From: Sphaerolaimus hirsutus | Lineage: Eukaryota; Nematoda; Chromadorea; Monhysterida; Sphaerolaimidae | Direction: 5' to 3' | Length of the DNA: 64,000 nucleotides | Assembly: GCA_964036195.1 (NCBI GenBank) | Contig: OZ038452.1 | Span: 10,844,704 to 10,908,703 of the forward strand | Part shown: positions 1 to 9,256 of the stretch, piece by piece | How the letters are laid out: every line of letters starts with the position of its first letter | Position numbering within the stretch: position 1 is the stretch's first letter | Program-made: the position numbers and the translations under genes | The notes under the pieces: generated by a model | Databases searched by the model: none | Seen by the model: the letters and a program-made list of their open reading frames with translations, nothing else | Told to the model about the DNA's origin: nothing

Positions 1-33
1 CAGGGCGAAGATGAAGATGTGTGAAATTGGTCG

Positions 34-2211
34 GTGCGTCTGGAAAAAATTATAAAACGTGCCTTTCCGAAACTTTCAAAAATTGAACGCGAAAAGATGG
101 CCGTGGCGAAATTTGTTAGTGGACTGTATCCTGACATCCGTAGGAATGTATCCATTACCGCTGGGGCTAAGTTTCAAGATGTAGTCAATAATGCGCGCAC
201 GCAAGAAAGTTTTCTGGAAATTGATAAGGACAAAGTGGGTGGTAAGAAAAAGTCAAAATCCAATGCTGAATTAGTTTCAGAAGCCACCAATTCGGTAATC
301 GAGCGAATTTTTGCTTTAGGGGGTGCGGGAGCTTTTGGAAATTCTCCGCCCACCTCGTCGGCGGCGGAAAATCCAAAGTTTGAGGAACAGCGAGTGAAAC
401 TGGAAGAACTTTCTAAGCAATTAGAGGATAAGGATAAGCGCTTAGTTGACTTGGAAAAGCAATTGATAGGTAATAATGCTGCGAAACCAGTTTCCAAATT
501 TAGGCCGCGTAAATTTGATGAGGGCTGTTATGAATGTGGGGCAGATGATCACTTTCGTTCTGATTGTCCTAAGTTGACAGAAGAGGAAAGAGCGCGCTTT
601 AGAAATTTCCGGCGTGGGCCGCCGCAGCGACCAATGAATAACTTTAGGGGTCCAGTGAATATGATGCGTTCTGCACAGCAACCCATATATCCCATGCAAG
701 CGGCGCCTTACCTGTATTATCCCCCTCCCGCGCAAATGTCAACCACTAATTGGTCTCCAGTGCAACAAGTGCAATCATCGCAAATGGCCATTGCAGCCGC
801 TCCGTCAAATGAATTGACTGCGTTAAATCCTACGCGCGTGTCTGCGAACTCAGTGAATCACGCACGCCGCGTGCAAGAAAATAAGGAATATGTGCGCATG
901 ATTAGGGTTTTGCCAGGTCTTGAAAGTTCGGATGAGGAAGCAGAGGATCCATGCAATCCGCCTGAAATAACGCCGCAAGAACATCAATTCATGCTCAAAA
1001 GAGAGGCATGGATTATGCCTTGGGTTTATGCGCATTCGTTAGACAGTATGATTTTTCGAACGAAATGGTGGGCTCAGTTGCAACATATGGGGTTGCAGGG
1101 GTTGAACATTAGTGGGTTCTGTGAGCATGCTGATGAGCATCCGCATGACGATCCTGAGGACACGTTGACATACGTTAAGTTAGAAGCGCTGCTAGAATTA
1201 ACCATGCATACGTTTAGATGTGAACCGCCGGACATTAGTTTGTCGCGAACGTCATCTGATTCTGAGCTGTATGTGTTGTCTGATTATTGTGAAGCAAACG
1301 TGCCAACTTTGTACCGAACGTGGTCGGAACCGAGTATGTTGCCCAGTGTGTTGAACCGTGTGTTTTTCCTGTGCTGTTTATTTACGTTTTTTGCAAGTGC
1401 CCACACCATGGGTGTTTCAGGTGGTGGCGTTGCTAAGAAAAAATGGGTGTCAGATGAGTGGATTTTGACCGTGCGAAACTTTCTTGAGGGATTTATCGCT
1501 GGAATGTGCACTTTTGTGTTTCTCAGATTTTTTCTGCCCGCTTTGTGTGAATTGGTGTTGTATTTGGTGTGCGTGGTGTGTGATTGGATAAAATTGAGAG
1601 TGTTGCGGTTTCAATTAAATCGCATGCAAGCGATAGAAAATAGGCGCAATACTGCAAGGGGTGCTACCCCCGTGACACTGCCGCAAAGGTTAAATCCAAC
1701 CAGCGCTAACAGTTCAGGGTATAGCGCCGATGTTGAGGAAACGCCAGTGAGTATATTTAAGCGTTTGCCGCCGCTGCGCATTCCTAAAGACACCGCCGTC
1801 ATGGAAAAAGTGAATGTAGTCACGCTGACTAGTGAAGAAATTGCAAACATCAAAAGTATTACGGCTAAGCGTAAAGAACTTGTGCCAATTTACTACAGTC
1901 CGTCGATTACGGTAGAAATTGAGGGGAATGAATACAAAAGGTGTCTGTTGGACACAGGTGCGATGAGGTCATTGTGCAACCCGCTAGTGTTGGCTAGGCA
2001 TCGAAATAATTGCATAGCGTTTGATGAAGTCACGCCTGTAGGGGGGTTGAAAAGCGCGTCTCAATGTAAATTGCAGATTGAGGGTCAGCTGGAACTTCAA
2101 GTGATGATTACCGGGAAAGCGTTCTCTATTGTGTTTCTGGTGATTAGCGGATTGTCGGACGATATTTTATTGGGCGCTGATGTGTTGAGGGCTGAGGCAT
2201 ATGGTTATTGA
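34..2211 (+). CDS. Gag (C-terminal part) and protease ORF of the Ty3/gypsy element
   Basis: 725 codons are open, preceded by an in-frame TGA at 22-24, so the true start is upstream and there is a break at the window edge. Residues 1-60 resemble the end of a gypsy Gag capsid region. A CCHC zinc knuckle, CYECGADDHFRSDC, lies near residue 165. A Pro/Met/Gln-rich stretch and an acidic region follow, then two hydrophobic segments (residues about 440-460 and 483-523) that could span a membrane, which is unusual between nucleocapsid and protease. The retropepsin active site is LLDTGA with D at residue 640, and the flap-distal ILLGADVL motif is near residue 712. The frame stops at 2211 inside the protease C-terminus, while the expected continuation is in the +1 frame from 2201. 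Confidence 0.85.
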   Translation: MRLEKIIKRAFPKLSKIEREKMAVAKFVSGLYPDIRRNVSITAGAKFQDVVNNARTQESFLEIDKDKVGGKKKSKSNAELVSEATNSVIERIFALGGAGAFGNSPPTSSAAENPKFEEQRVKLEELSKQLEDKDKRLVDLEKQLIGNNAAKPVSKFRPRKFDEGCYECGADDHFRSDCPKLTEEERARFRNFRRGPPQRPMNNFRGPVNMMRSAQQPIYPMQAAPYLYYPPPAQMSTTNWSPVQQVQSSQMAIAAAPSNELTALNPTRVSANSVNHARRVQENKEYVRMIRVLPGLESSDEEAEDPCNPPEITPQEHQFMLKREAWIMPWVYAHSLDSMIFRTKWWAQLQHMGLQGLNISGFCEHADEHPHDDPEDTLTYVKLEALLELTMHTFRCEPPDISLSRTSSDSELYVLSDYCEANVPTLYRTWSEPSMLPSVLNRVFFLCCLFTFFASAHTMGVSGGGVAKKKWVSDEWILTVRNFLEGFIAGMCTFVFLRFFLPALCELVLYLVCVVCDWIKLRVLRFQLNRMQAIENRRNTARGATPVTLPQRLNPTSANSSGYSADVEETPVSIFKRLPPLRIPKDTAVMEKVNVVTLTSEEIANIKSITAKRKELVPIYYSPSITVEIEGNEYKRCLLDTGAMRSLCNPLVLARHRNNCIAFDEVTPVGGLKSASQCKLQIEGQLELQVMITGKAFSIVFLVISGLSDDILLGADVLRAEAYGY

Positions 2212-3169
2212 TATGCCTGCGCGTGAATTGCGAATTGAGAGTGGCGATGCACGTAAAAAGTTGATTGTACCTTTTGATAATCCGCAGTCTGTTGTACAAG
2301 AACGGCATGTTTATGCGGTGGTAACTGAACCTACTGAAATTAAGCCGCGGCATGAGACGATAATTAGCGCAAAATTATCTGAACCTATTGATGAATTGAC
2401 ATTTGCAATTGAGCCTTTGAGTGAATTTCATGTGAAAACGGGTGTGTTTGCAGCTAATGCTGTCTATGAAAGTGCGAGTGAATTGTTTCCGGTAAGGTGT
2501 GTTAATGTGACTGAAGTGCCGGTAAAATTGCAAGTGGGGCAGAAAATTGCAATTGTAGAACCAGTGGAGTGTGTTTTACAAGTGCGCCGAGGTGATCCGC
2601 CTGCTGAGTGGGTGCGAGAATGTCGCGAGCGCGATATGAGTTTTACCGATACTATACTTGAAACTAGTGAGGAAAAAGTACCAACGGAGGGCACTGTACC
2701 TTCTAAGGCAGCGAATACGACTATGAAAGTGGTTTGTGCTGATGGGAGGGAAATGGATTTTGAGGTACCGGTCGAATTGGACGAAATTAAGCGACAACAA
2801 TTAAAAGAGTTGATTTTAATTCATCAGGATGCTTTTGCCAGGGATAAGTATGATTTGGGTTATAGTGAATTGGTCGATTATCGACTTCAGTTGACTAGCA
2901 AAATTCCGGTGGCGTGTCGAATGTATAGGTTGAGTTTGGATGACCAGCAGTACTTAGAAAAGCATTTAAGTTGCTTGCTTGAGCATGACGTCATTGAACA
3001 TAGTACGAGTCCGTACTGCGCGCCGACATTAGTTGTTACTAAGCCGGATGGTGCCAAGCGCATGGTGATAGATTATCGACAATTAAATGCAGTAGTTCAC
3101 GCTCCCCAATTTCCGCTGCCTAGATTAGACGACACAATAGAGTCATTGCACAGCTGCAAGTATTTTTAG
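2201..3169 (+). CDS. pol: Protease end and N-terminal reverse transcriptase of the Ty3/gypsy element
   Basis: This frame overlaps the Gag-protease frame by 11 bases and continues the protease fold. It then carries a linker and the first RT blocks, including the KPDG and VIDYRQLN motifs (near 3050-3090) and FPLPRLDD. It ends at TAG 3167-3169 within a run of five T (3163-3167), and the next RT motif continues in another frame immediately after. One extra T explains the break. The first ATG (2201) is not necessarily a start; the polyprotein would normally be reached by readthrough or frameshift from Gag. Whether the 2201/2211 junction is programmed or mutational cannot be told from one copy. Confidence 0.85.
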   Translation: MVIDMPARELRIESGDARKKLIVPFDNPQSVVQERHVYAVVTEPTEIKPRHETIISAKLSEPIDELTFAIEPLSEFHVKTGVFAANAVYESASELFPVRCVNVTEVPVKLQVGQKIAIVEPVECVLQVRRGDPPAEWVRECRERDMSFTDTILETSEEKVPTEGTVPSKAANTTMKVVCADGREMDFEVPVELDEIKRQQLKELILIHQDAFARDKYDLGYSELVDYRLQLTSKIPVACRMYRLSLDDQQYLEKHLSCLLEHDVIEHSTSPYCAPTLVVTKPDGAKRMVIDYRQLNAVVHAPQFPLPRLDDTIESLHSCKYF

Positions 3170-5972
3170 CAGTGTCGATATCAATCAAGCGTTTTACAAC
3201 ATTGCGCTGCATCCGGATGATAGACATATTACGTCGTTTCGTAATTGTTTTGGCCAATTTCAGATGAAACGTTTGCCGATGGGATTAAAATGTTCCCCGG
3301 CTTTAGCGCAGCGCTGTTTTGAAGTTACGATGGCTGGATTATTGCACCGGAATGTGTTGGTATATATAGATGATTTGCTTATTTACAGTAGGTCATGGGA
3401 AGATCATTTGAGTGACATAAGTCAAGTTTTGTCACGCTTGATAAGTAGCAGTTTTAAAATACACCCCAAAAAGTGTTTTTTCGCGCGCACAACCGCTGTT
3501 AAATTCCTGGGTTATATGGTAGGGCGTGAAGGGATTTGTATACCTGATGACAAGCGAAAGTATTTGAGTGATTGGCCTCTACCTGTGTGTGTGCGTGAAG
3601 TTAAGGCGTTTTTAGGTGCCGTTGGCTTTTTCCGAAGGTTAATTCATAAATGTGCTGAATATGCCGCTCCCTTGTCTAATTTAACTCGAACAAAAACTGA
3701 ATTAGGAACTGAAAAGTATAGCGGAAGTACTCCCGTAGATTTAAATGCGAATCCTGCCGCTTTGGAAGCTTTTAATAAGTTAAAATTGATGGTGGCTGAG
3801 AGTCCCTGTATACAGTATCCTGATCCCAGTAAACCGTTTATAATTATCACCGATGCCTCTAAAGTTGCATTAGCGGGCATTTTAGTACAGCGCGCTGAAC
3901 CTGCCACCGCTCTGCATGCGTGTTCATTTTATAGCCGAAAACTTTCTGAAGCGCAATCCCGATGGCCTGCAATTACGCAAGAAGCATGTGCTATTTTTGA
4001 GAGCATACGAAATTGGCATTGTTATTTAGCGGGCCGGCCGTTTGAAGTGTGGACCGATGCGAAAAGTATTTCATGGGTAAAAAATCCCAATTTGGAAACC
4101 CATCCCCATACGGGCTTGCACCGATTTGCGCTTGCTATTCAATCATATCAAGTTACTTTTAAACATTTGCGCGGGAAAAGTAATGAATTGGCTGATGCTT
4201 TGTCGCGCCGGCGTGATGCACCTGTTGAATTTGATGAGCGTGTTAATTTGGATGAAGCTTTTGAAGAATATGCGTTTGATATACCTGTTGATGAATTGGC
4301 GAGAATTTTGACTGAGGAAATGGCGCTGTTGACATCTGAAGAACATTTAGCTTATCAAGCAGTAACTAAGGCTATGGCGCGATTGGCTGCTGCTCAAAAT
4401 TGGCTGAAACATGCAAAAATGAAGTCTTTGGAACCGTCAGTTACGGTAGCTGCTGAACCGCCAGTGGCAAGCGTTGCTACTGTGCGGGCGCCACATCCAA
4501 TGACTATGCGTGTGCGAAGTAAACCGAAGGCGGAGTCCCATTCTGAAAGTGCTTTGAAATCGCCGCCAAAAGGTGACGATGCGCCTAAATTAATGGCTGG
4601 TGGCCGCCGTTCCGCTCAATTAAGTAAGAAACCGGAAAAACTCGATGCTTTACCTCCTCCCATCACTCCAATTGAAGAGTTGTCGCGTTTGCAAAAAGAA
4701 GAACCGTATATAATTACAATTCGATGCATGTGCAAGGAATCTACTTTGCGTAGAGCCCCACCGTTTTTTATTGATCAATTTGATGTGGTTAGACGTGATG
4801 CGGATCCGTCAATATTAGTGGGTGAAAGGAAATATGACCCTGCGTGCATCCCCCAGTCATTAGTTGTCACTGTGTTAGAATTGGCGCATAACCACCCCAC
4901 TGCTGGACATTTAGGTGTGATGAAAACATTTGAAAGATTGCGCGAATTTGCTTGGTTTACAAATATGCGACCAGAATGTGCTAGATGGGTTTCTACTTGC
5001 CCTTCGTGCAACGCAAAGAAGGGATTGCGTTGCTCGATGAAAACTCAAATTCAGAGCCGGAAAATCGCTAAGTTTCCCGGTGATTTTATTGCGATTGATG
5101 CAGTAGGGCCATTGCCAATTACCGAAAAAAGGAATGTGCATGTATTGGTATTTGTGGATCAATGTACACGTTTTGGTTTAGCAGTGCTCGTCCCTAATTT
5201 GAAACAAGATACTGTGGCTATTGCGTTCTTGCAACATGTGTTACCGATTTTTGGCGCGCCCGCTGTAATCTTATCCGACAATGCACCAAGCTTCATTGGC
5301 GGCATTTTTGCGGAGTTGCTGCATTATCTAAACACGGTGCAGCACAAGTGCTTCAATTATACGCCGAAAGGAAATGGTTTGGTTGAGCGCAGGAATGGCG
5401 TCTTAATGGAAATAATTTCGCATTATGTGAATGGTTCGCATTCGGATTGGGACAAACACTTAGGCGCCGCTGTCTATGCGTATAATACGTCTAAGCACCC
5501 CTCTATGAAAGTGACGCCATATGCGCTGCTATTTGGATCAAATTCTCCGTCACTTTGGGAGCGTATGATAGAGCCGACGGGAAATGGCACCGATAAGACC
5601 GATAAGCCGACGGCGTACAGTCCCTTTGTGTCAAATTTAGACGCGCGACTTTCGGACGTCCGCACGGCCGCGCATTCGGCTTTACAATGCGCGCAAGAAA
5701 AAGAATGTTTTTATACAAATCGCAGTGCGCGTCGCTTGAATTTGAAGCCCGGTCAATCAGTTCGTGTTTATTCGCCCCGAATTCTTCGAAAGTTAGGCCG
5801 CGTTAAGAAGTTCACGCATCATTATATTGGCCCGTATGAATGCTTAGATTATGTGCATCCTATTGTGACCATGTTTAATAGGTTGTCTAAGAAAACTTAT
5901 ACCGTTCATGCTGATCGCGTTAAATTGACAAATGAACCAATTAATCCCACCTATTCGCAGATTTTCGGTTAA
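3170..5972 (+). CDS. pol: Reverse transcriptase, RNase H and integrase of the Ty3/gypsy element
   Basis: The frame is open from about 3168 and the first ATG is at 3264 (902 codons from there). RT has the catalytic VYIDDLL motif near 3360. RNase H follows, with the acidic residues in IITDAS, the QEACAIF glutamate and WTDAKS. The region around 4440-4660 is a variable linker. Integrase has an HHCC zinc finger (HNHPTAGHLG to CPSCNAKK, about 4890-5020) and a DD35E core: D in FIAIDAVG, D in ILSDNAPS and E in GLVERRNG. A GPY/F-type module (HHYIGPYE) lies near 5820, typical of Ty3/gypsy. All key catalytic residues are present. The ORF ends TAA at 5970-5972. Confidence 0.9.
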
Positions 5973-6513
5973 AAACCCTGAGATTTTCCGCTCTTCAACC
6001 TAAAGTGCTCCAATCAATTATTCTGTTCAAAAATTTAATTAGAAGTCCATTTTTTATTATTATTTGGATTATTCACGTTTAATTCTGGCCGTCAATTCGT
6101 GGTGAGTTCGGGGTTGCAAATTTTGTCTTTTTGTTTGCGCGTGCGCGTGAGGTAAATTTGAAGTAAAAAGTTGTTTTTTTTGTGTAAAAGGTAAAGCGCG
6201 AAAATTTTATAAGTGTTATTTGTTGTTCGTTCCTAATTGTCGTCGCAGTTTAATTCATCAGTTATTCATACTATCGCATTTATATTTCGTTCTAAATTCG
6301 TTCTTTAATTTCATTCTCATTTTCGCCCATTTCGCAACAAAATAAAAATTATTTTTGGCGCAATACGTTCAACGTAGTGCGTTGAAAAAAATTCGCAACT
6401 TTTCAGTTAGGGTGTCGCTCAGACCTTCGTGCATTTCGGTGCCGACATTCTGGGTGGCGCATTTTAAGTAGCAATAAGTTGTGTTTTCCGGTTCTCTACT
6501 TTGAGTGTGAAAG
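5973..6513 (+). other. Spacer between integrase and the helicase ORF
   Basis: 541 bases rich in T and A, without an ORF of note. This would be the position of a splice acceptor or internal promoter for a downstream gene in env-carrying gypsy elements. Pyrimidine-rich tracts are present (for example 6295-6330), but no site stands out. Confidence 0.5.
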
Positions 6514-7311
6514 ATGAGCAGTTCGGGCGGCGTACATATTGGTGGGTATGGTGCTAGTTCTAGTTCGTATTGTGGCGGGCGCATAGCCAAGGCGCCGCTC
6601 AAGTCGTGGACTTCTCATGGAAAACAGGGCGGGGACACTATTCCGCCGCTGCCCTACAATCCCCCTCGAAACGCTCGATTGGTTTGTCCTGAATTCGTCA
6701 TAAACCAAAAGTTGTCGGGAATAGTGGATCGAGTTCACGTCGGCAACGAACAGCGTCCTACCAGTTATCAATGTCACATTCGTTTTGACGGCGATGCGCA
6801 GGCGATTTTGGAAAGTTATCCGGAATGGTCGGAAGCGGAAAGGGCTTATCCATTTTTCACCTATTCGGTCAACAAAGCGGAGCGCGCTCGCGAGCGATCG
6901 GTACAGAAAATTCTGAGGGAATATCGCGAGACTAACGAGGCGTACGACATGTTTTTGCCGCTTGTCCGCCACGGCATGCATTTTGTCGCGACTGGTATTA
7001 GTAGGGTTAGCACCGATCCAAAGTATTGGGAATTGCGCGGCGTCACCATTATGAAAAATGACGCTCAAATGCCATTGTTTTTGGGCCGCCCGGTTGTCAT
7101 TGTTTCGCAAGGACAAGTTGACCTCTCCGTCGATGAACCGGCGTCGGAAATTTCACAGAGGGGACAGGAAAATCGCGAAGGATATCATGCTTATCCGGCC
7201 AAGTGGAGGTATTTGCGTCTGAGGGCGGCGTTCACTTCACCCCTTCGCTATACATTAGTGCACCCCCCTTCAAAGGAGCCGACGAGCGGGATCTGGGCCC
7301 TGAAAAATTGA
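6514..7311 (+). CDS. Extra ORF, N-terminal piece (unrecognised domain)
   Basis: 265 codons open from ATG 6514, which follows the GTGAAAG context at 6507-6513. I do not recognise the domain. It starts with a Gly/Ser-rich stretch, then mixed alpha/beta sequence with charged helical segments (RARERSVQKILREYRE) and a hydrophobic patch (LFLGRPVVIV). The frame ends at 7311, but an overlapping frame (7203-7823) of similar composition continues, so a frameshift lies between about 7203 and 7311. Same strand and similar base composition as gag-pol suggest it belongs to the retroelement. Confidence 0.6.
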   Translation: MSSSGGVHIGGYGASSSSYCGGRIAKAPLKSWTSHGKQGGDTIPPLPYNPPRNARLVCPEFVINQKLSGIVDRVHVGNEQRPTSYQCHIRFDGDAQAILESYPEWSEAERAYPFFTYSVNKAERARERSVQKILREYRETNEAYDMFLPLVRHGMHFVATGISRVSTDPKYWELRGVTIMKNDAQMPLFLGRPVVIVSQGQVDLSVDEPASEISQRGQENREGYHAYPAKWRYLRLRAAFTSPLRYTLVHPPSKEPTSGIWALKN

Positions 7312-7823
7312 TTTTTGCGCATAGTGAAAATGTCATGGAAAGCAACGTGCACCCGCACGCTGGACAATTAGGCGTGGCGCATGTAGAGTATCATGCTTTT
7401 GACGACGCTGGCAAAGTTAACAACTTTTACTGGGCTCATGCGTATGGCGTGCGTATTTTTTCAGCGCGGGAAATTGAGGCTGGTATGGAGTGGAAGGGTG
7501 AAATGAACAGAAATTACCTTACCTCTCAGCTGCAGCTCCGTTCAATTTTTTTAGCTGCTGCTAACGTGTGTCACGAAGCGCATTTGCGATACACTGCGAC
7601 TAGGGCGAAGGCGGTGCGTGCGCAGGTGACTTGGCAAAATGGCCCGCGGGGATTAATTGCGATAATTAGGTGGGCGCGCGTGCACTTAAATCCAGCCGCT
7701 GCGATGCGCGACACGGCCGAGTGGCACAGGAATAAGGCGCAGGGCTACATGTTGAATTTCACTTCCCTATGTCGTCGCTACAAATCGTCGAAGCTGATCC
7801 CCGGGGGGAAGAGCGTGCTCTGA
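7203..7823 (+). CDS. Extra ORF, second piece
   Basis: 206 codons in the third frame, continuing the protein after a probable frameshift. No known motif was recognised. Helical segments are likely around the sequence RSIFLAAANVCHEAHLRY. A further frame change is needed between 7769 and 7823 to reach the next piece. Its status as one gene with the flanking pieces rests on the strand, the overlap and the absence of any other coding explanation. Confidence 0.5.
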   Translation: MEVFASEGGVHFTPSLYISAPPFKGADERDLGPEKLIFAHSENVMESNVHPHAGQLGVAHVEYHAFDDAGKVNNFYWAHAYGVRIFSAREIEAGMEWKGEMNRNYLTSQLQLRSIFLAAANVCHEAHLRYTATRAKAVRAQVTWQNGPRGLIAIIRWARVHLNPAAAMRDTAEWHRNKAQGYMLNFTSLCRRYKSSKLIPGGKSVL

Positions 7824-8206
7824 CTGGCCGCCCGCAAATAAGTTTACGCACGGTCAGCGCTGACATCACCGCCGAGGCGGTACAGTTGGTCGCCAAGCTG
7901 GATGTGTTGGTGCCGCAGGCGCTGTCGCCACATTTGATGCCCAATTGCAATTACATGGTGCGCGGTTCCGCTTTGTCGCCTAGCTATAATGGCCGCATGG
8001 AAATTTTGGAGCGTTTGTGCATAATGGGGCCTAGTGGTTACCGGCCAACAGAGAGTGACACCGGAATGCTAAGTGTGGAAGACCAGGTCAAAATGGCGGT
8101 AGTGCTACACAAACAGTTGAACCAGGTTGAAACTAATTGGCAGCGAACGCTCGAAAGCATTGAGTCTGACGGGTTGTATGCTGCGGTGCGCAGAGGCACA
8201 TGCTAA
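7769..8206 (+). CDS. Extra ORF, third piece, ending at an in-frame stop
   Basis: 145 codons ending TAA at 8204-8206. The same frame stays open directly after the stop and leads within 45 codons to a Walker A motif, so the stop looks like a point mutation inside a longer gene. The segment probably lies just before the helicase core, where Upf1-like proteins have regulatory domains. Confidence 0.55.
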   Translation: MSSLQIVEADPRGEERALTGRPQISLRTVSADITAEAVQLVAKLDVLVPQALSPHLMPNCNYMVRGSALSPSYNGRMEILERLCIMGPSGYRPTESDTGMLSVEDQVKMAVVLHKQLNQVETNWQRTLESIESDGLYAAVRRGTC

Positions 8207-9256
8207 GACTTATTGCAAGCGCACCAGGGTGATTTTCGGCCGCAGGAGGGGCAGGGGCGTGTAATTGCGTCGGTTATTAAGTCTGTGCGAAAAACTGCGC
8301 CGCTGTTGTTGATGTGTGATTCACCGTTCGGTTCCGGTAAAACGACTGTGCAAAGTCAGTGTGCGTACGCGGTTGCGTATAAATTTACCGAGAAAAATGA
8401 CCCGCCGAACCCGCTGAAGAGGGAATTACCCTCTGATGCGAACAAAAATGCGCTTTACCACTCCACAATGATTACCTGCAGTGTGAATTCGGCCGCTGAT
8501 GAGTCTGCTAGACGATCGTTGCAAAGTTTGGCGGACATTGGTCTGCCTAATTTGGAAACGGTCGTGGAAGTTTTGCTGCGCAGTAGAGAAAGTTGGACTG
8601 CGATGGATGACAAACCGAATTTTGAAACACCTGGCTATGCGCGTTTTTGTCAGGTGCGCGCCGCTTTTGCGATTCGTGTGCTGAGCCCGTTGTTGGAAGT
8701 TGATGACCGCTACGTCGATATGACGCTCCAGCAATTGCCGCTGTTGAATTTGATCGCGCAAACTATGCCTGTGCATGTGATTCGATTGAATGACCACTGG
8801 CTAACTGCATATGAACGCTTTACCGCTCAACGCCATATTTGTGACACTTTGAACAAAATCGTCGCTAACAATCAGCATCCCGCCGACATTTTTGAGGCCA
8901 TTCGGTCGCAGTTGCCTTTGGTTCGTTTGTCCATCGACGAAGACGACGAGGATGATTTGGTGCCGCTGGACGATGGTCAAGAGGAAGGTGTGCAGGCGTG
9001 GGGGGCCGCGGCTGGCTTTGTCGACGGCGAGCAGACGTGGGGCAAAATTTACAAGCGCGAAATGCGGCGCCTCGTTAGGGTGGCCACTAGGTTGCATAAG
9101 GTGGTGTTGAATGTGCTGCAGCCCGGACAAGTCCATGTGACTTTAGATTCATCGCGCGATAAGCGACTGCAAGTTTTGAAATATGCCGCGGTGTTTGTAG
9201 ACGAGGCGTCGCTGGCAGATGAAACTGCCATTTTTGGCGCGGTTTCAAACGCTTGA
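8207..9256 (+). CDS. SF1 (Upf1-like) helicase, RecA domain 1
   Basis: The frame runs to TGA 9254-9256. A glutamine near the start (QGRVI) may be the Q motif. Walker A (motif I) is CDSPFGSGKTT with GSGKT at 8330-8344. About 285 residues later is motif II (Walker B) VFVDEASLADE near 9193-9225; DEAS is typical of the Upf1/Dna2/senataxin group. The long spacing leaves room for the 1B/1C insertions usual in Upf1-like proteins, and it includes an acidic Asp/Glu patch near 8940. The TGA falls between motifs II and III, and the frame continues after it, so it interrupts a real domain. Confidence 0.8.
   Translation, partial: DLLQAHQGDFRPQEGQGRVIASVIKSVRKTAPLLLMCDSPFGSGKTTVQSQCAYAVAYKFTEKNDPPNPLKRELPSDANKNALYHSTMITCSVNSAADESARRSLQSLADIGLPNLETVVEVLLRSRESWTAMDDKPNFETPGYARFCQVRAAFAIRVLSPLLEVDDRYVDMTLQQLPLLNLIAQTMPVHVIRLNDHWLTAYERFTAQRHICDTLNKIVANNQHPADIFEAIRSQLPLVRLSIDEDDEDDLVPLDDGQEEGVQAWGAAAGFVDGEQTWGKIYKREMRRLVRVATRLHKVVLNVLQPGQVHVTLDSSRDKRLQVLKYAAVFVDEASLADETAIFGAVSNA

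Noticed and set aside
6496-7116. 206-codon antisense ORF opposite the first piece of the extra ORF
   Set aside because: The sense frame fits the strand and order of the element; the antisense frame has no motif and no neighbour.
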